Shown: positions 35,693 to 44,537 of the stretch, one piece after another | Numbering within the stretch: position 1 is the stretch's first letter | Layout: each line of letters starts with the position of its first letter | Origin: Levilactobacillus suantsaiihabitans | Lineage (GTDB): Bacteria; Bacillota; Bacilli; Lactobacillales; Lactobacillaceae | Direction: 5' to 3' | Assembly (NCBI RefSeq): GCF_004745505.1 | Contig: NZ_RKLX01000001.1 | Location: 291,596-355,595, forward strand | DNA length: 64,000 bases | Made by a program: the position numbers and the translations under genes | The notes under the pieces: model-generated | Databases searched by the model: none | What the model was told of the DNA's origin: nothing | What the model saw: the letters and a program-made list of their open reading frames with translations, nothing else

Positions 35693-37044
35693 TTTCCTTT
35701 CCGGTCCCGGCGCCGTTGTTCTTGAATCGTTTCCACGTCGTCGCGTAACACCGCCGTGATGCGGTGAAATTCCTCGCCGACACCTCGCATGTGCCAGGTG
35801 GCCTGGGTGGTCATGGCGTTGATGATGCCGATCAGACGAATCCACGAATTGACAAACATATACAGTGGCAACAGTAGGGTCACCCACCACAGATGAGAAT
35901 AAAACCGCTGCTCATCCGGGTACTTGCGCAGAATCACGCAGACACTGGCGAAGTTCACGATGGCCACGAATACGTAGAGCACGTAGATCAGGGCATACGA
36001 CAGGATCAAGATCAACGGCGCATACCCGAAGGCCACCAGGACAAAGCTGGCAAACGTCCAGATCATCCGCGGAAACGTAAAGGTGTGGTCGATGATCATC
36101 CGCCGCACCAAGAAGTTCTTGAAGAACCGCTTCAAACTCGCGGTCTGCGACATATAGCTTTCGGTGACCTCCAACTCCCCGCGTTGCCAGCGTTGTCGCT
36201 GGGTGTAGAGCTCGGAAAAGCCCGAGATCGGCTCGACGTAGAAAATGGCGTCGGCACAGATGACGACCTTCTTGCCCAGCCGGGTGCGAATCTGAAAGGT
36301 CATGTCGGTGTCCTCGCCAATCGTGTCAATGTCGTAGAGAAAGGTCTCCATCAAGACCTCGCGACGAAAGGCGGAAAAGGCCCCCGACATGGTAAATAGC
36401 TGGTCCTTAGACGACTCAATCGTCCGCCCCGACAGGAAGGCTTGCGCGTATTCGTAGTACTCATTTTTGGCCAGCATCTTGTGCCAGAATCCCTTGACGT
36501 TTTCGACCATTTCTCGCTTGGGTAAAATGGCGCCCGTCATGGCGGCGATGCTGCTGTCATTTTCAAAACGTAGGACCATGTTCTTGACGGCATTCTTCTC
36601 TAACAGGCCGTCACTGTCAATGTTGATGACGTAGATGCCGATACTTTCATAAATGGCGGTATTGAGCGCCCGCGCCTTCCCCTTGTCTGTGTTGACGTAG
36701 CGCAAGATCAGCTCGGGAAAGGTGTTTTGCGCCCGAGCGTAGGCGCCAAAGCTATTGTCAGTACTTTGATTGTTAGCCAGGACCACTTGCATGGCGCTCT
36801 TGGGGTAGGTCTGATTGTTGATCGAACGGATGCACTCGAATAAGGTATCCTCCGAATTGTACACCGGCACGATGATGGTGACCCACGGCCATTTGCCCGG
36901 CGGCGTCAACTTCGGCTCATGCAGGTGAATCCGCATCAGCTTGATGGTCGAGACGATGGCTGGAATAATTTCCACCACGATGGGAATCAACGCCCAGGTG
37001 ATCCAGAACCCCATGCGGGTCAATGCTAAATTAATCCAGTACAT
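35689..37044 (-). CDS. XrtG-associated family 2 glycosyltransferase (TIGR03111-like)
   Basis: A 451-residue membrane-anchored GT2 enzyme of the processive synthase type. One to two N-terminal segments are followed by the catalytic domain: VTIIVPVYNSEDTL (nucleotide site), NIDSDG (DxD), GEDTDMTF (acceptor base) and QRQRWQRGE (QxxRW). Four or so membrane segments end the protein. It could make or extend a glycan linked to the exosortase substrate. The start is ATG at 37044 in a TGATG overlap with xrtG; TTG at 37047 is an alternative closer to the GGAGG site. Confidence 0.88.
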   Translation of the reverse strand: MYWINLALTRMGFWITWALIPIVVEIIPAIVSTIKLMRIHLHEPKLTPPGKWPWVTIIVPVYNSEDTLFECIRSINNQTYPKSAMQVVLANNQSTDNSFGAYARAQNTFPELILRYVNTDKGKARALNTAIYESIGIYVINIDSDGLLEKNAVKNMVLRFENDSSIAAMTGAILPKREMVENVKGFWHKMLAKNEYYEYAQAFLSGRTIESSKDQLFTMSGAFSAFRREVLMETFLYDIDTIGEDTDMTFQIRTRLGKKVVICADAIFYVEPISGFSELYTQRQRWQRGELEVTESYMSQTASLKRFFKNFLVRRMIIDHTFTFPRMIWTFASFVLVAFGYAPLILILSYALIYVLYVFVAIVNFASVCVILRKYPDEQRFYSHLWWVTLLLPLYMFVNSWIRLIGIINAMTTQATWHMRGVGEEFHRITAVLRDDVETIQEQRRRDRKGK

Positions 37045-37643
37045 CAAAGTTTATCTTGCCTCCAATCGATGAACTCCCGATAAATACCGTGCGCCAACTG
37101 TGAATAGGTAAAGACGTTGTAGTACAAGGCAATCACCAAAACATAAAAGACTAGCCGACCGACGATTGAGTGGGCAATGAAAAAGGTCTGCCCACCCCCG
37201 AAGTGCACGATGATAATCACCAGACACAAGCGAATCACGTTGATGGCGTAGATGTAAACCAAGCCAAACAGCGCGTAGAAGACCTTTTCCTTGCGTTGAT
37301 ACATCGGAAAGAAGACCACCAGCGCCACGAACGCGCAGGTCTCAATGATGCCCGAACACTCGTAATCGATCGACATGATGACCGGATTGGCGCCGTTGGT
37401 GATGTAGACCAGCCCGGTGTTGTACATGATGGTACACCACCCCGTCAGGTCGTGAAATAACGCGACACCATGGATGACGGCGTGGGTGAAGAACCAGACC
37501 CAGTACGGCCGACTGATGGCTGACAGGATAAAGAAGAGTCCGGCACTCCCCACAATAAAGAAGTAGGCAGACAGCCGAGCTCGTTTCAATACCGATAGCG
37601 CGTACAACCACACCACCGTCCCAATCAGGATACTTATTTTCAT
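37044..37643 (-). CDS. xrtG: Exosortase family protein XrtG
   Basis: A 199-residue integral membrane cysteine protease/transpeptidase of the exosortase family. The proposed catalytic Cys-Arg-His triad is present: Cys in DYECSGIIE, Arg in INVIRLCL, His in FFIAHSIVG. Exosortases recognise C-terminal sorting signals (here Firmicu-CTERM) and transfer the protein to another anchor. The start is ATG at 37643, 9 nt after AGGA; GTG at 37649 is an alternative. It follows its predicted substrate gene by 63 nt and is translationally coupled to the GT2 gene. Confidence 0.9.
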   Translation of the reverse strand: MKISILIGTVVWLYALSVLKRARLSAYFFIVGSAGLFFILSAISRPYWVWFFTHAVIHGVALFHDLTGWCTIMYNTGLVYITNGANPVIMSIDYECSGIIETCAFVALVVFFPMYQRKEKVFYALFGLVYIYAINVIRLCLVIIIVHFGGGQTFFIAHSIVGRLVFYVLVIALYYNVFTYSQLAHGIYREFIDWRQDKL

Positions 37644-37706
37644 TCGCACCAGTCCTATTAATTAACTTACCGAACGTTACGGGGCCAATGGTTGACCATT
37701 ACTGAG

Positions 37707-38906
37707 TTATTTGCCCGCTGTTTTATGCTCGCGACGCTTCAGCTTACCGGACTTGCGTAACCGCCAGTAACCCAGACCAGCAATGCCCAGGCCAATCCCC
37801 GAGATGACGTAGGGGCCGGTGGACCCACCGGCGACGGTGACCTTTTCATTTCCAATGTTGGGGTTGTACATCGTGATGGTCTGACCAGTCATGCTCGATA
37901 GATTGAGCTTACTGAGGTCGACTTCAAATTCCGCGATACTATGACCATCTTCCGAGGAAACATATCCATCCCCGACAGTGCCATACTGATGACCTTCATT
38001 GTAATCCCCACCAGTTAAGTTAACCTTCTGTGGGTGGTCTGCACTGGCGCCCCCGTTAATTTCGTCAGTCCAGATATAGATCTTCTTGCCATTAAAATCA
38101 AAATTATAATCGCCGTAACCCGGGACTGTCCCATACTTCATCTTGACGTAAAAGTAAACTTTATCACCATCGCTGACCATCGCGGTATACCCGTTATACC
38201 CTTCAGTTAAGGTGACCCCTTTCCAGTCCGCAAACTTACCATCAATCGTGATATTCAGGTTATCGTTATCATTGCTGGCGTTGGTATCAGTGGTGGTTGT
38301 CGCCTTAGAACTACTGTCGGCCTTGCCATTGATGACACCGGAAGTAGCATTGGCATCGTCACTAGCGGACATATCGTCTACAGTGGTCTTCGCTGCATCG
38401 CTCCCAATATTGGAATTGGTCATAGTGACCTGATCTCCGTTGTCTGAGTTCTTTAGCCCAAACTTACTGAGATCGATTCGAAACTCACCCAGATTATTGT
38501 TGCCATCATTCGATGCATAGCCAGCGCCAATCGTTCCATATTGCGTACCATCATAATTAGAACCACCAGTCACCGTGAATGACTTGATAACTCCCTTATT
38601 CTGTGATCCGATATCTGCAAACCAGGCATGATAAGTTTTCCCGCCTATCTTAAAAATGTAATCACCGTGTCCCGGAACCTGGCCGTTCTTCATTTTCACA
38701 TACACATCAATATACTTACCATTACTCTTCAGAGCCGTGTACCCGCTATACCCCTCGGTAAGACTGGTCCCGTCCCAATCCGAAAACTTCCCATCAATCG
38801 TGATGTTATCGCTCGCGTGGGCCGTCACCGGTGTCGCGCTCACGGTCGCTGCGCCAGCTAGTCCTAACGCAACTACACCTGTCATCATTAACTTCCACAA
38901 CTTCAT
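37707..38906 (-). CDS. Firmicu-CTERM surface protein, predicted XrtG substrate
   Basis: A 399-residue secreted protein. Signal peptide (MKLWKLMMTGVVALGLAGAA, ending AHA); two homologous domains of about 130 residues, each starting NITIDGKF-DW and including LTEGY-GYTA, VYVKMK and YGT-G-GY, which look like DOMON/CBM9-type beta-sandwiches. A Ser/Thr/Asn linker separates them. The C-terminus is the sorting signal: Gly-Pro (GGSTGPYVI), a hydrophobic helix and a basic tail (LRKSGKLKRREH). The start is ATG at 38906, 10 nt after GGAGGGAGG. Lower GC than its neighbours. Confidence 0.88.
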   Translation of the reverse strand: MKLWKLMMTGVVALGLAGAATVSATPVTAHASDNITIDGKFSDWDGTSLTEGYSGYTALKSNGKYIDVYVKMKNGQVPGHGDYIFKIGGKTYHAWFADIGSQNKGVIKSFTVTGGSNYDGTQYGTIGAGYASNDGNNNLGEFRIDLSKFGLKNSDNGDQVTMTNSNIGSDAAKTTVDDMSASDDANATSGVINGKADSSSKATTTTDTNASNDNDNLNITIDGKFADWKGVTLTEGYNGYTAMVSDGDKVYFYVKMKYGTVPGYGDYNFDFNGKKIYIWTDEINGGASADHPQKVNLTGGDYNEGHQYGTVGDGYVSSEDGHSIAEFEVDLSKLNLSSMTGQTITMYNPNIGNEKVTVAGGSTGPYVISGIGLGIAGLGYWRLRKSGKLKRREHKTAGK

Positions 38907-39276
38907 GAGGTCAAATCCTCCCTCCAAGAAGGCAAAACAGCCTGTTATCTAAACCGGCTGCTACCTGTGCAACTATCAAATGTTTCATCTACCGCTATAC
39001 TATGCCATCATTGTCCATTAAGCAAGCTAACATTTTCATACAATATATAGTTTCTAATCGTTCGGTAACCCCTGGCTTAATGGCTGAGGCACACCCCACT
39101 CAGTCGTCATCATGACGGCCCTTAACCACCTCCATTGTACTAGGTTTTGTCGCCGGTAGCGAACTTTTCACGTCACTTTTTGTCGGGAAGAAAGCCCGTG
39201 AAAATTTCCCACAAATTTTAAGCTTACGATAAGCTTTCCTATTAAAGATTCAAATTGGTCATTTTCCGCTAAGACT

Positions 39277-39313
39277 AAAAACGGCCAAACCACGTTAATG
39301 GTCTGACCGTTTT
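39277..39313 (-). terminator. Terminator beyond the duplicated adhesin 3' end
   Basis: On the minus strand AAAACGG..CAGACCA pairs with TGGTTTGGCCGTTTT. It follows the displaced LPXTG fragment in the position where the intact adhesin gene has its own terminator. Confidence 0.75.
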
Positions 39314-39315
39314 GC

Positions 39316-39500
39316 CGTCTATTCTACTGATTCACTGTCATTTAGTGTCGGCGCCACCAACGCAGGCCACCCCCGCCTAAGACTAGGAGGCAGACCGCGC
39401 CCAACCACTGGGCCCAACTGGTCGCCCGTTCACCAGTCTGTGGCAACTGTGTAGTCGTGCTGGTCGGCGTTTCGGTGCTAAAAACCACGGCTCCTCGTTT
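39316..39500 (-). pseudogene. Displaced 3' end of an LPXTG adhesin gene (direct repeat copy)
   Basis: A second copy of the end of the adhesin gene 40824-43064. It reads RGAVVFSTETPTSTTTQLPQ then TGERATSWAQWL and stops after WWRRH. From 39316 to 39482 it matches 40798-40964 with about nine mismatches, mostly silent, plus an in-frame gap near VVF, and includes 26 bp beyond the stop. A stop codon lies directly upstream, so it cannot be expressed as an adhesin. It marks the far end of the module carrying the Panacea gene. Confidence 0.85.
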
Positions 39501-39563
39501 GGACTAAGCACTGATTGGCAGCATCTGTACTTGACCATTGGCCACGTTTCTCAAGCCACGCGG

Positions 39564-40571
39564 TTATTCATCGAGCGAAGCCCAGTCAGACTGTTCAGGA
39601 CTGACGAGCTTATCGGCTAACTCATAGGAAATCCGCTGGCTCACTTGCATTGACAGCTGGCTGGCTTCGGTTTGTGCCAGTTCAAGGATCTGGTGATTAC
39701 TCAGCTTGGCAAAGTACCGCGCTGTCTCCTGTAAGGCCGTCTGTTCACTCGCGGTAAACACCGTTAGCTCAGGATTTTTCTGGGCTACCAGATGCGTTTG
39801 AATTCCCCCATCAATCGAGACTTCCCGCGCTTTCAGTTGGCCGGTTGCCACAATCACCCCGTACAGTAGGCCGTAATTATCGGGAACCGGACCAGCTGCC
39901 GACCGCACGTAAGCGACACCGCTGACGGCCACCGTGTTTCGCCAAAAGTGCGTAAAATCCGTGTAGAACAGCAGTTGATTGAGGATTGCGGGAGTCAGTC
40001 GCGGCAATTGTTTGGCGAAGAAAAGCACCATGTTCGTGAATTTTTCCTGATCAAACGCCACGTAGCCGGCATCAGCCGTGTAAGCGACTGACTTGAACAA
40101 TAACGCCACCCCGGACGTCAGGAGCTGCCGCGCATCGACCGTTGCGTGGTCTGCTAAATGCTGCTGTAAAGCTAGTCGACCGCTTTTCGACAGTGGTCGA
40201 CTCGTGTGAGCCAGTAATTCATTGGCCAGCAGCGGATTATTTTCTAACGCCAGCAAGCGACTATTATTGGCCAACGACGGCAACGCCCCAGTTTCATAGG
40301 TAGCGACGGTCGTCGGGCTCCAGCTCAATAACGCCGCAAAGTCACGTTGACTGAGGCCCAGGCGTTGACGAAGCTGCTTAATCCGTTTAACTGTGATCAT
40401 CTGATTGTCGCGCCGATAAATGTCAAGCGCTTGATTGATGGCAGCGTCATCCAGCTTTTCATCAAAGACCTGTTGCTGTGTATCTGAATCAAACTTAGCT
40501 GGTGCTGTGACTTTAATCTGTTCCCCCCGGACCCGGTAGGTCTCTTCAACTTCTCGAATTTCAAAAGTCAT
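39564..40571 (-). CDS. HTH plus Panacea (DUF4065/SocA) domain protein, orphan antitoxin-like
   Basis: A 335-residue cytosolic protein. Residues 1-60 look like an MqsA-type N-terminal region without zinc cysteines (YRVRGEQIKVTAPAKF). An XRE-type HTH follows (about 62-110; RLGLSQRDFAALLSWSPTTV). The Panacea domain (about 150-290) shows LNQLLFYTDFTHFWR and AAGPVPDNYGLLY. PanA proteins are antitoxins with varied partners (PanT), and some TA pairs act against phages. No toxin gene adjoins, so it is an orphan or acts alone. The start is ATG 40571 after AAAGGAG. It lies between two copies of the adhesin 3' end. Confidence 0.82.
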   Translation of the reverse strand: MTFEIREVEETYRVRGEQIKVTAPAKFDSDTQQQVFDEKLDDAAINQALDIYRRDNQMITVKRIKQLRQRLGLSQRDFAALLSWSPTTVATYETGALPSLANNSRLLALENNPLLANELLAHTSRPLSKSGRLALQQHLADHATVDARQLLTSGVALLFKSVAYTADAGYVAFDQEKFTNMVLFFAKQLPRLTPAILNQLLFYTDFTHFWRNTVAVSGVAYVRSAAGPVPDNYGLLYGVIVATGQLKAREVSIDGGIQTHLVAQKNPELTVFTASEQTALQETARYFAKLSNHQILELAQTEASQLSMQVSQRISYELADKLVSPEQSDWASLDE

Positions 40572-40748
40572 TGGGCTCACTCCTTTCAATTAAATAACGA
40601 ACGGTGAAACGTGGCGTGCCCGTTTAAACTACCTTAAGAAAATCCGTGCTGCCTGCGACCGCATGTCCCCCATCATCTATTGATAGATGAATCATAGCAT
40701 TGCTACAAAATTGTAGCAAAACATTCGATTCCAATTGATTCACCCATT

Positions 40749-40790
40749 AAAAAAATGTGATTGAGACCCCTTAAAGGTCCCAACCACATT
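40749..40790 (-). terminator. Intrinsic terminator of the LPXTG adhesin gene
   Basis: On the minus strand AATGTGGTTGGGACC pairs with GGGGTCTCAATCACATT, followed by TTTTT. Confidence 0.88.
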
Positions 40791-40797
40791 GAAGTTT

Positions 40798-40990
40798 CGT
40801 CTATTCTACTGATTCACTGTCATTTAGTGTCGGCGCCACCAACGCAGACCACCTCCGCCTAAGACCAGGAGGCAGATTGCGCCCAACCACTGGGCCCAAC
40901 TGGTCGCCTGTTCACCAGTCTGCGGCAACTGTGTATCCGTGCTGGTCGGCGTTTCGGTGCTAAAGGGGCCGGAAACTACGGCGCCCCGCA
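40798..40990 (-). repeat. Direct repeat, adhesin-proximal copy
   Basis: The 3' end of the intact adhesin gene and 26 bp of its 3' flank; partner of 39316-39500. The pair brackets a module of about 1.3 kb that holds only the Panacea-domain gene, oriented like the adhesin gene. Confidence 0.85.
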
Positions 40991-43064
40991 GCGGGGTGTG
41001 GTGGTCCGTCGTCTGAAAAGGACTCGGTCGGTCACCCAACGGTCGTTCCGGCGTCGTCACCGATTCTGCTGGTGTGTCTGGTTGATCGGGCGTCGTTGGC
41101 GTCTCGGGCTGACTTGGGTCCGTGGGCGTCACTGGTTGGTCGGGGTCGACTGGTTGATCCGGATTTGTCGGCTTCTCGGGATTCGTCGGCTTATCCGGGT
41201 CGACTGGTCGTTCGGGATCCACCGGTTTGTCCGGGTCGACCGGCCGCTCGGGATCCACCGGTTTGTCTGGGTCCGTCGGTTTCTCGGGATCCGTTGCCGT
41301 CGGCCGATAAACGACCGTGAACACCAAATCCGCATTGTCCGACCACACCTGCTGGGCACTCACCGCCGTCAGACTGCCATCCGGCGCATCGTTGGCCACC
41401 ACAGTGTAATTAGGCACCGTCGGGTGGGAGCGGGCCGCAAATTGGCTGGCTGCGCCCGGGGTCCATTTGGTCGTCGCCGTATCGACGGGTTCACCGGTCG
41501 ACGTGACTGTCGGCTGGGCCGCATCGCCAGTCGTGTAGTAAATTCGCTGGTCCCCAGTCGTTGGGTCGGTAATGGTCACAAAGGTAATCGGCTGCGCCTG
41601 ATAAGTGGACGCCACCGGCTGACCCTGCTCATCGACGTAATGAATCGTTTCGTGGACCACGTGTCGGCTGACCTGATAATCCGGTGCGTAAACGTAAACG
41701 ACGGTCCCGTTGTCCCCTGGCTGCGTCAGCTCGCCCGTCGCGGGGAGACTCGCCTGTCCCGTGACGGTGCCCGTATCCAGCTGTACGAACTGGTAGTGGG
41801 GAATCGTCAGTTGCGTCGTGGCATAAGTCGCCCCCACCGTGGGCCCGTCCGGATAGGTGACCGCCGCCTGGCCAATTTGCTGGCCCTGGAGATCCACGTA
41901 TTTGACATTCACCGTCGCCGCCTGCTGATAATCAAACCGGGTGAGTTTGAACTGCTGCAGATTCTTGGCGCCACCGGTCGAGGCGCTGACAATCATCGCT
42001 AGCGCCTCGTCCGTTGTCGGCACGGTCTTGCGCCAGACTAGTGGCGTACCATCGGCCTGCGTATAGCGAATCGTCAACTCCCGACTGTCCCCATCATAAT
42101 CGACGCTGAAATCATGGAATTTGCCATCCAAATCGGCAGCGTCCAAGGCTTGGACGGTAGATTGATCCGTTTCTGCCCACCACCGGTCGTGAAACTGACG
42201 ACTTTCCGTTTGGACCAGGCGCTTATTAGTCGTCACAAAGGCGCCAAACTGCGGCGTGTCCGGGTCGGCCGACCATCCAAACCCATTGGAATCACTCGCA
42301 GCGATCTGTGCCCCCGGCAGATCAGCCGTTGGTCGGGCGGCGTCATTGTGCCAAGTATCCAGCTTAAATCCTAAGGCGTCGACCAAGCCACCAATGCCCA
42401 GGTTGCCCCCGGCATTGCCGACATCGCTCACGTTACCGTTATGAAAGGCGAACCCGATCCCGTCTGCGCCGCCTTGCTGAGACGTCTTATCTCCCAAATT
42501 CACCTGGCCTTCTAGCGAAAAGCTGGTGTTCATGTCAATCTTACTCTTCAGCGAAAAATTACCGACCTGATCATTTTTATCCGGCGTCAACGTCACGATA
42601 CCAGTCTGCTGGTCGTAGGTCGCATCACCGTTCAGCGCAAAATAATCCGTGAAATTCTGGGCATCCACGTGTGACTGACCGACTTTCTGGACGGCTTTGG
42701 TCACGGTTGGCACCACATTCTTGCGGACCGTCACGTCGGTGGGGACTTGGGTCGCGGCCTGTTGCGCCACCGTCGCGGGTTGCACGGGTGTTTTTGCTGC
42801 TTCCTCAGTCGGTGCCGGAGACTCTGCCACCACCTGGTCCTCCGGCGTCTTGGCTGGCTCATCGGTAGCTTGGGGCGTGGCCGGCGCTTCAGTGGTGGTC
42901 GGGGCGTCCGCCACCGGAGACTCGTGTTTTACGGACATAGCCGTAACCTGGTCCGTCGTCGCTTGAGGCCCAACTGCCCCCTCAGCCTGAACTACCTGTA
43001 GGCTGATTCCCAACAGGACAACTCCCGAAAACAACCATAGCTGTCGATAATTTCGTCTCTGCAT
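40824..43064 (-). CDS. LPXTG-anchored adhesin with L-type lectin and MucBP domains
   Basis: A 746-residue surface protein. A signal peptide ends near VQAEGA, then a Pro/Thr/Glu-rich spacer. An L-type lectin domain (about 135-385) contains GGADGIGFAFHNG and LGFKLDTWHND, the metal/sugar-binding signature. A MucBP-like repeat (TVNVKYVDLQGQQIGQ) and a second mucin-binding-like module (TIHYVDEQGQPV) follow. A DPEKPTDPDKP-type Pro-rich stalk spans the wall, ending in LPQTGE, a hydrophobic helix and WWRRH for sortase A. The start is ATG at 43064, about 10 nt after GGGGG; ATG 43082 is less likely. An AraC-type gene lies upstream in the same direction. Confidence 0.9.
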   Translation of the reverse strand: MQRRNYRQLWLFSGVVLLGISLQVVQAEGAVGPQATTDQVTAMSVKHESPVADAPTTTEAPATPQATDEPAKTPEDQVVAESPAPTEEAAKTPVQPATVAQQAATQVPTDVTVRKNVVPTVTKAVQKVGQSHVDAQNFTDYFALNGDATYDQQTGIVTLTPDKNDQVGNFSLKSKIDMNTSFSLEGQVNLGDKTSQQGGADGIGFAFHNGNVSDVGNAGGNLGIGGLVDALGFKLDTWHNDAARPTADLPGAQIAASDSNGFGWSADPDTPQFGAFVTTNKRLVQTESRQFHDRWWAETDQSTVQALDAADLDGKFHDFSVDYDGDSRELTIRYTQADGTPLVWRKTVPTTDEALAMIVSASTGGAKNLQQFKLTRFDYQQAATVNVKYVDLQGQQIGQAAVTYPDGPTVGATYATTQLTIPHYQFVQLDTGTVTGQASLPATGELTQPGDNGTVVYVYAPDYQVSRHVVHETIHYVDEQGQPVASTYQAQPITFVTITDPTTGDQRIYYTTGDAAQPTVTSTGEPVDTATTKWTPGAASQFAARSHPTVPNYTVVANDAPDGSLTAVSAQQVWSDNADLVFTVVYRPTATDPEKPTDPDKPVDPERPVDPDKPVDPERPVDPDKPTNPEKPTNPDQPVDPDQPVTPTDPSQPETPTTPDQPDTPAESVTTPERPLGDRPSPFQTTDHHTPLRGAVVSGPFSTETPTSTDTQLPQTGEQATSWAQWLGAICLLVLGGGGLRWWRRH

Positions 43065-43240
43065 CACTGTTTTTACCCCCATAACTTCAATCCACTCAAC
43101 TAATCGGTATTGAGTATAACGGGAGAAGGCCGGGCCAAACGCGAATTTGTATTTAATTTTTTCAAGTCACCCCCAAAAATACAAGTACTGCATATTCTGG
43201 CGTTAACCCCCGGCAACTGGGGTGCTATCGGCGAATAAAG

Positions 43241-44002
43241 TTAATCTACTTCACTGTTCTGTTGCCGATATTCCAGTGGGGTCATCCCGAGTTCACGTTT
43301 GAACCGTTTGGAAAAATCGGCCGCGTCGTAAAAATTCAGTTCTTGAGCAATCTGGCCGACCCGCATCGTGGTCAGCAACAGGATGCGTTGGGCCTCGCGG
43401 ATCTTCTTGACGTTGATGTAATCACGGATCGACATGTGCATCTCCTCGTTAAAGCCCCGCTGCACGCCAATAGGATTGCAGCGCTGATTCACGTGAGTCA
43501 ACACCTGCTTGACCGTCAGCTTTTCGCGCACGTGAGCGTTGATGTAGTAAATCACGTCCAGCGTGGACTCCAGGTGGTCGGCGTAGGCCAGGCCGTCCGT
43601 TTGGGCCAACTGGCCGAAGTCCTCGATGATGCGTTTCATCCAAGGAATGTACTTAGCCGTCGTCACCGGCAACGCCAGTAACTGCTGGTGATACTGGGTG
43701 CGTAGCTGGACAAATTTGAAAATTTTCACGTGATTTTGAATGCCCTCAAACGAGAGAATATCCACCAGCGCGTGGAGTTGCGCCACTTTCTGTTCCGGCG
43801 TCAACCGGTTCAACAGGTCCCGCGAACGCGCCAGGTTTTCCGTCGCAAATTTCAGGCCCTCGGCGATGCGGCCCGCACGGTAAAACCGGATGAAATCCCG
43901 CTCCACGTAGCCAATCAAAATCATCGCCTTGGTGAGTTGGTCCTGTTCCGTGTAGGACCGAATCGAGTCTAAATATTGCGTGTATTGTAAATCTGATGCC
44001 AC
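43241..44002 (-). CDS. AraC-family transcriptional regulator
   Basis: A 253-residue regulator: an N-terminal helical domain of unknown ligand and a C-terminal double HTH (EKLTVKQVLTHVNQ then MRVGQIAQELNFYDAADFSK and GMTPLEYRQQ), the AraC/XylS signature. The start is GTG at 44002 because GGGAGG lies 8 nt upstream; the frame is open much farther but without initiation signals. It sits 177 bp upstream of the LPXTG adhesin gene on the same strand, so it probably controls it, as AraC-type regulators next to surface antigens often do. Confidence 0.82.
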   Translation of the reverse strand: MASDLQYTQYLDSIRSYTEQDQLTKAMILIGYVERDFIRFYRAGRIAEGLKFATENLARSRDLLNRLTPEQKVAQLHALVDILSFEGIQNHVKIFKFVQLRTQYHQQLLALPVTTAKYIPWMKRIIEDFGQLAQTDGLAYADHLESTLDVIYYINAHVREKLTVKQVLTHVNQRCNPIGVQRGFNEEMHMSIRDYINVKKIREAQRILLLTTMRVGQIAQELNFYDAADFSKRFKRELGMTPLEYRQQNSEVD

Positions 44003-44537
44003 AAGCAATTCCTCCCAAAAATAGTTAAGCGCAATGCTTGGAGGCAATCCTATCAAAAAATTTTCTGAAAATCTATGGAAATGCCTAGCCCTTAGCCAAG
44101 CCGGCCGATGTGAGGGATTAGCGCAACCGGTTGGCGCTCGGCGGTGCACAGACCCTGGTAAGCCACACGATTTCTCAAATGCCAGCGTCTCCTCTTGCTT
44201 TAAATTGCACCCCCGACCGTTTACTCGCCACGCCAAAAACTTTTTTCTCAGCTGAAAATGAGTGTCTCTTCTCGCGGTTTTCTGTTTTAGTCCTGTAGCG
44301 CCACGACAGCCAGAACCAAAATGCTCCAGGATTCATTGGTGACATCGGCGCTTGGCCATTTGCTATCCCTCCCAAGATGGACCACACAAAACTGACATGC
44401 CCAGTGAAAATCCCGCATCCCCACTGGCTAGCGTTCAGGTCCCAATCATTCGCGCAGCAAATTATTAGATGGAAGCCTTTTCATAAATACTCTAAACACG
44501 TAAAATGGGTGCTGTTGGAAAAATAATATGAAAGAAG

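Noticed and set aside
35693..35890. N-terminal extension of the PTPS-like protein
   Set aside because: Lies within the GT2 coding sequence and has no family similarity; the ATGA overlap at 35692 is the natural start.
41150..41300. CRISPR-like or satellite repeat
   Set aside because: The short tandem pattern encodes the Pro-rich stalk of the LPXTG adhesin in frame.
40998..42002. Long plus-strand open frame opposite the LPXTG adhesin gene
   Set aside because: Arginine-rich, low-complexity translation that mirrors the Pro/Asp repeat on the other strand; no ribosome binding site or family.
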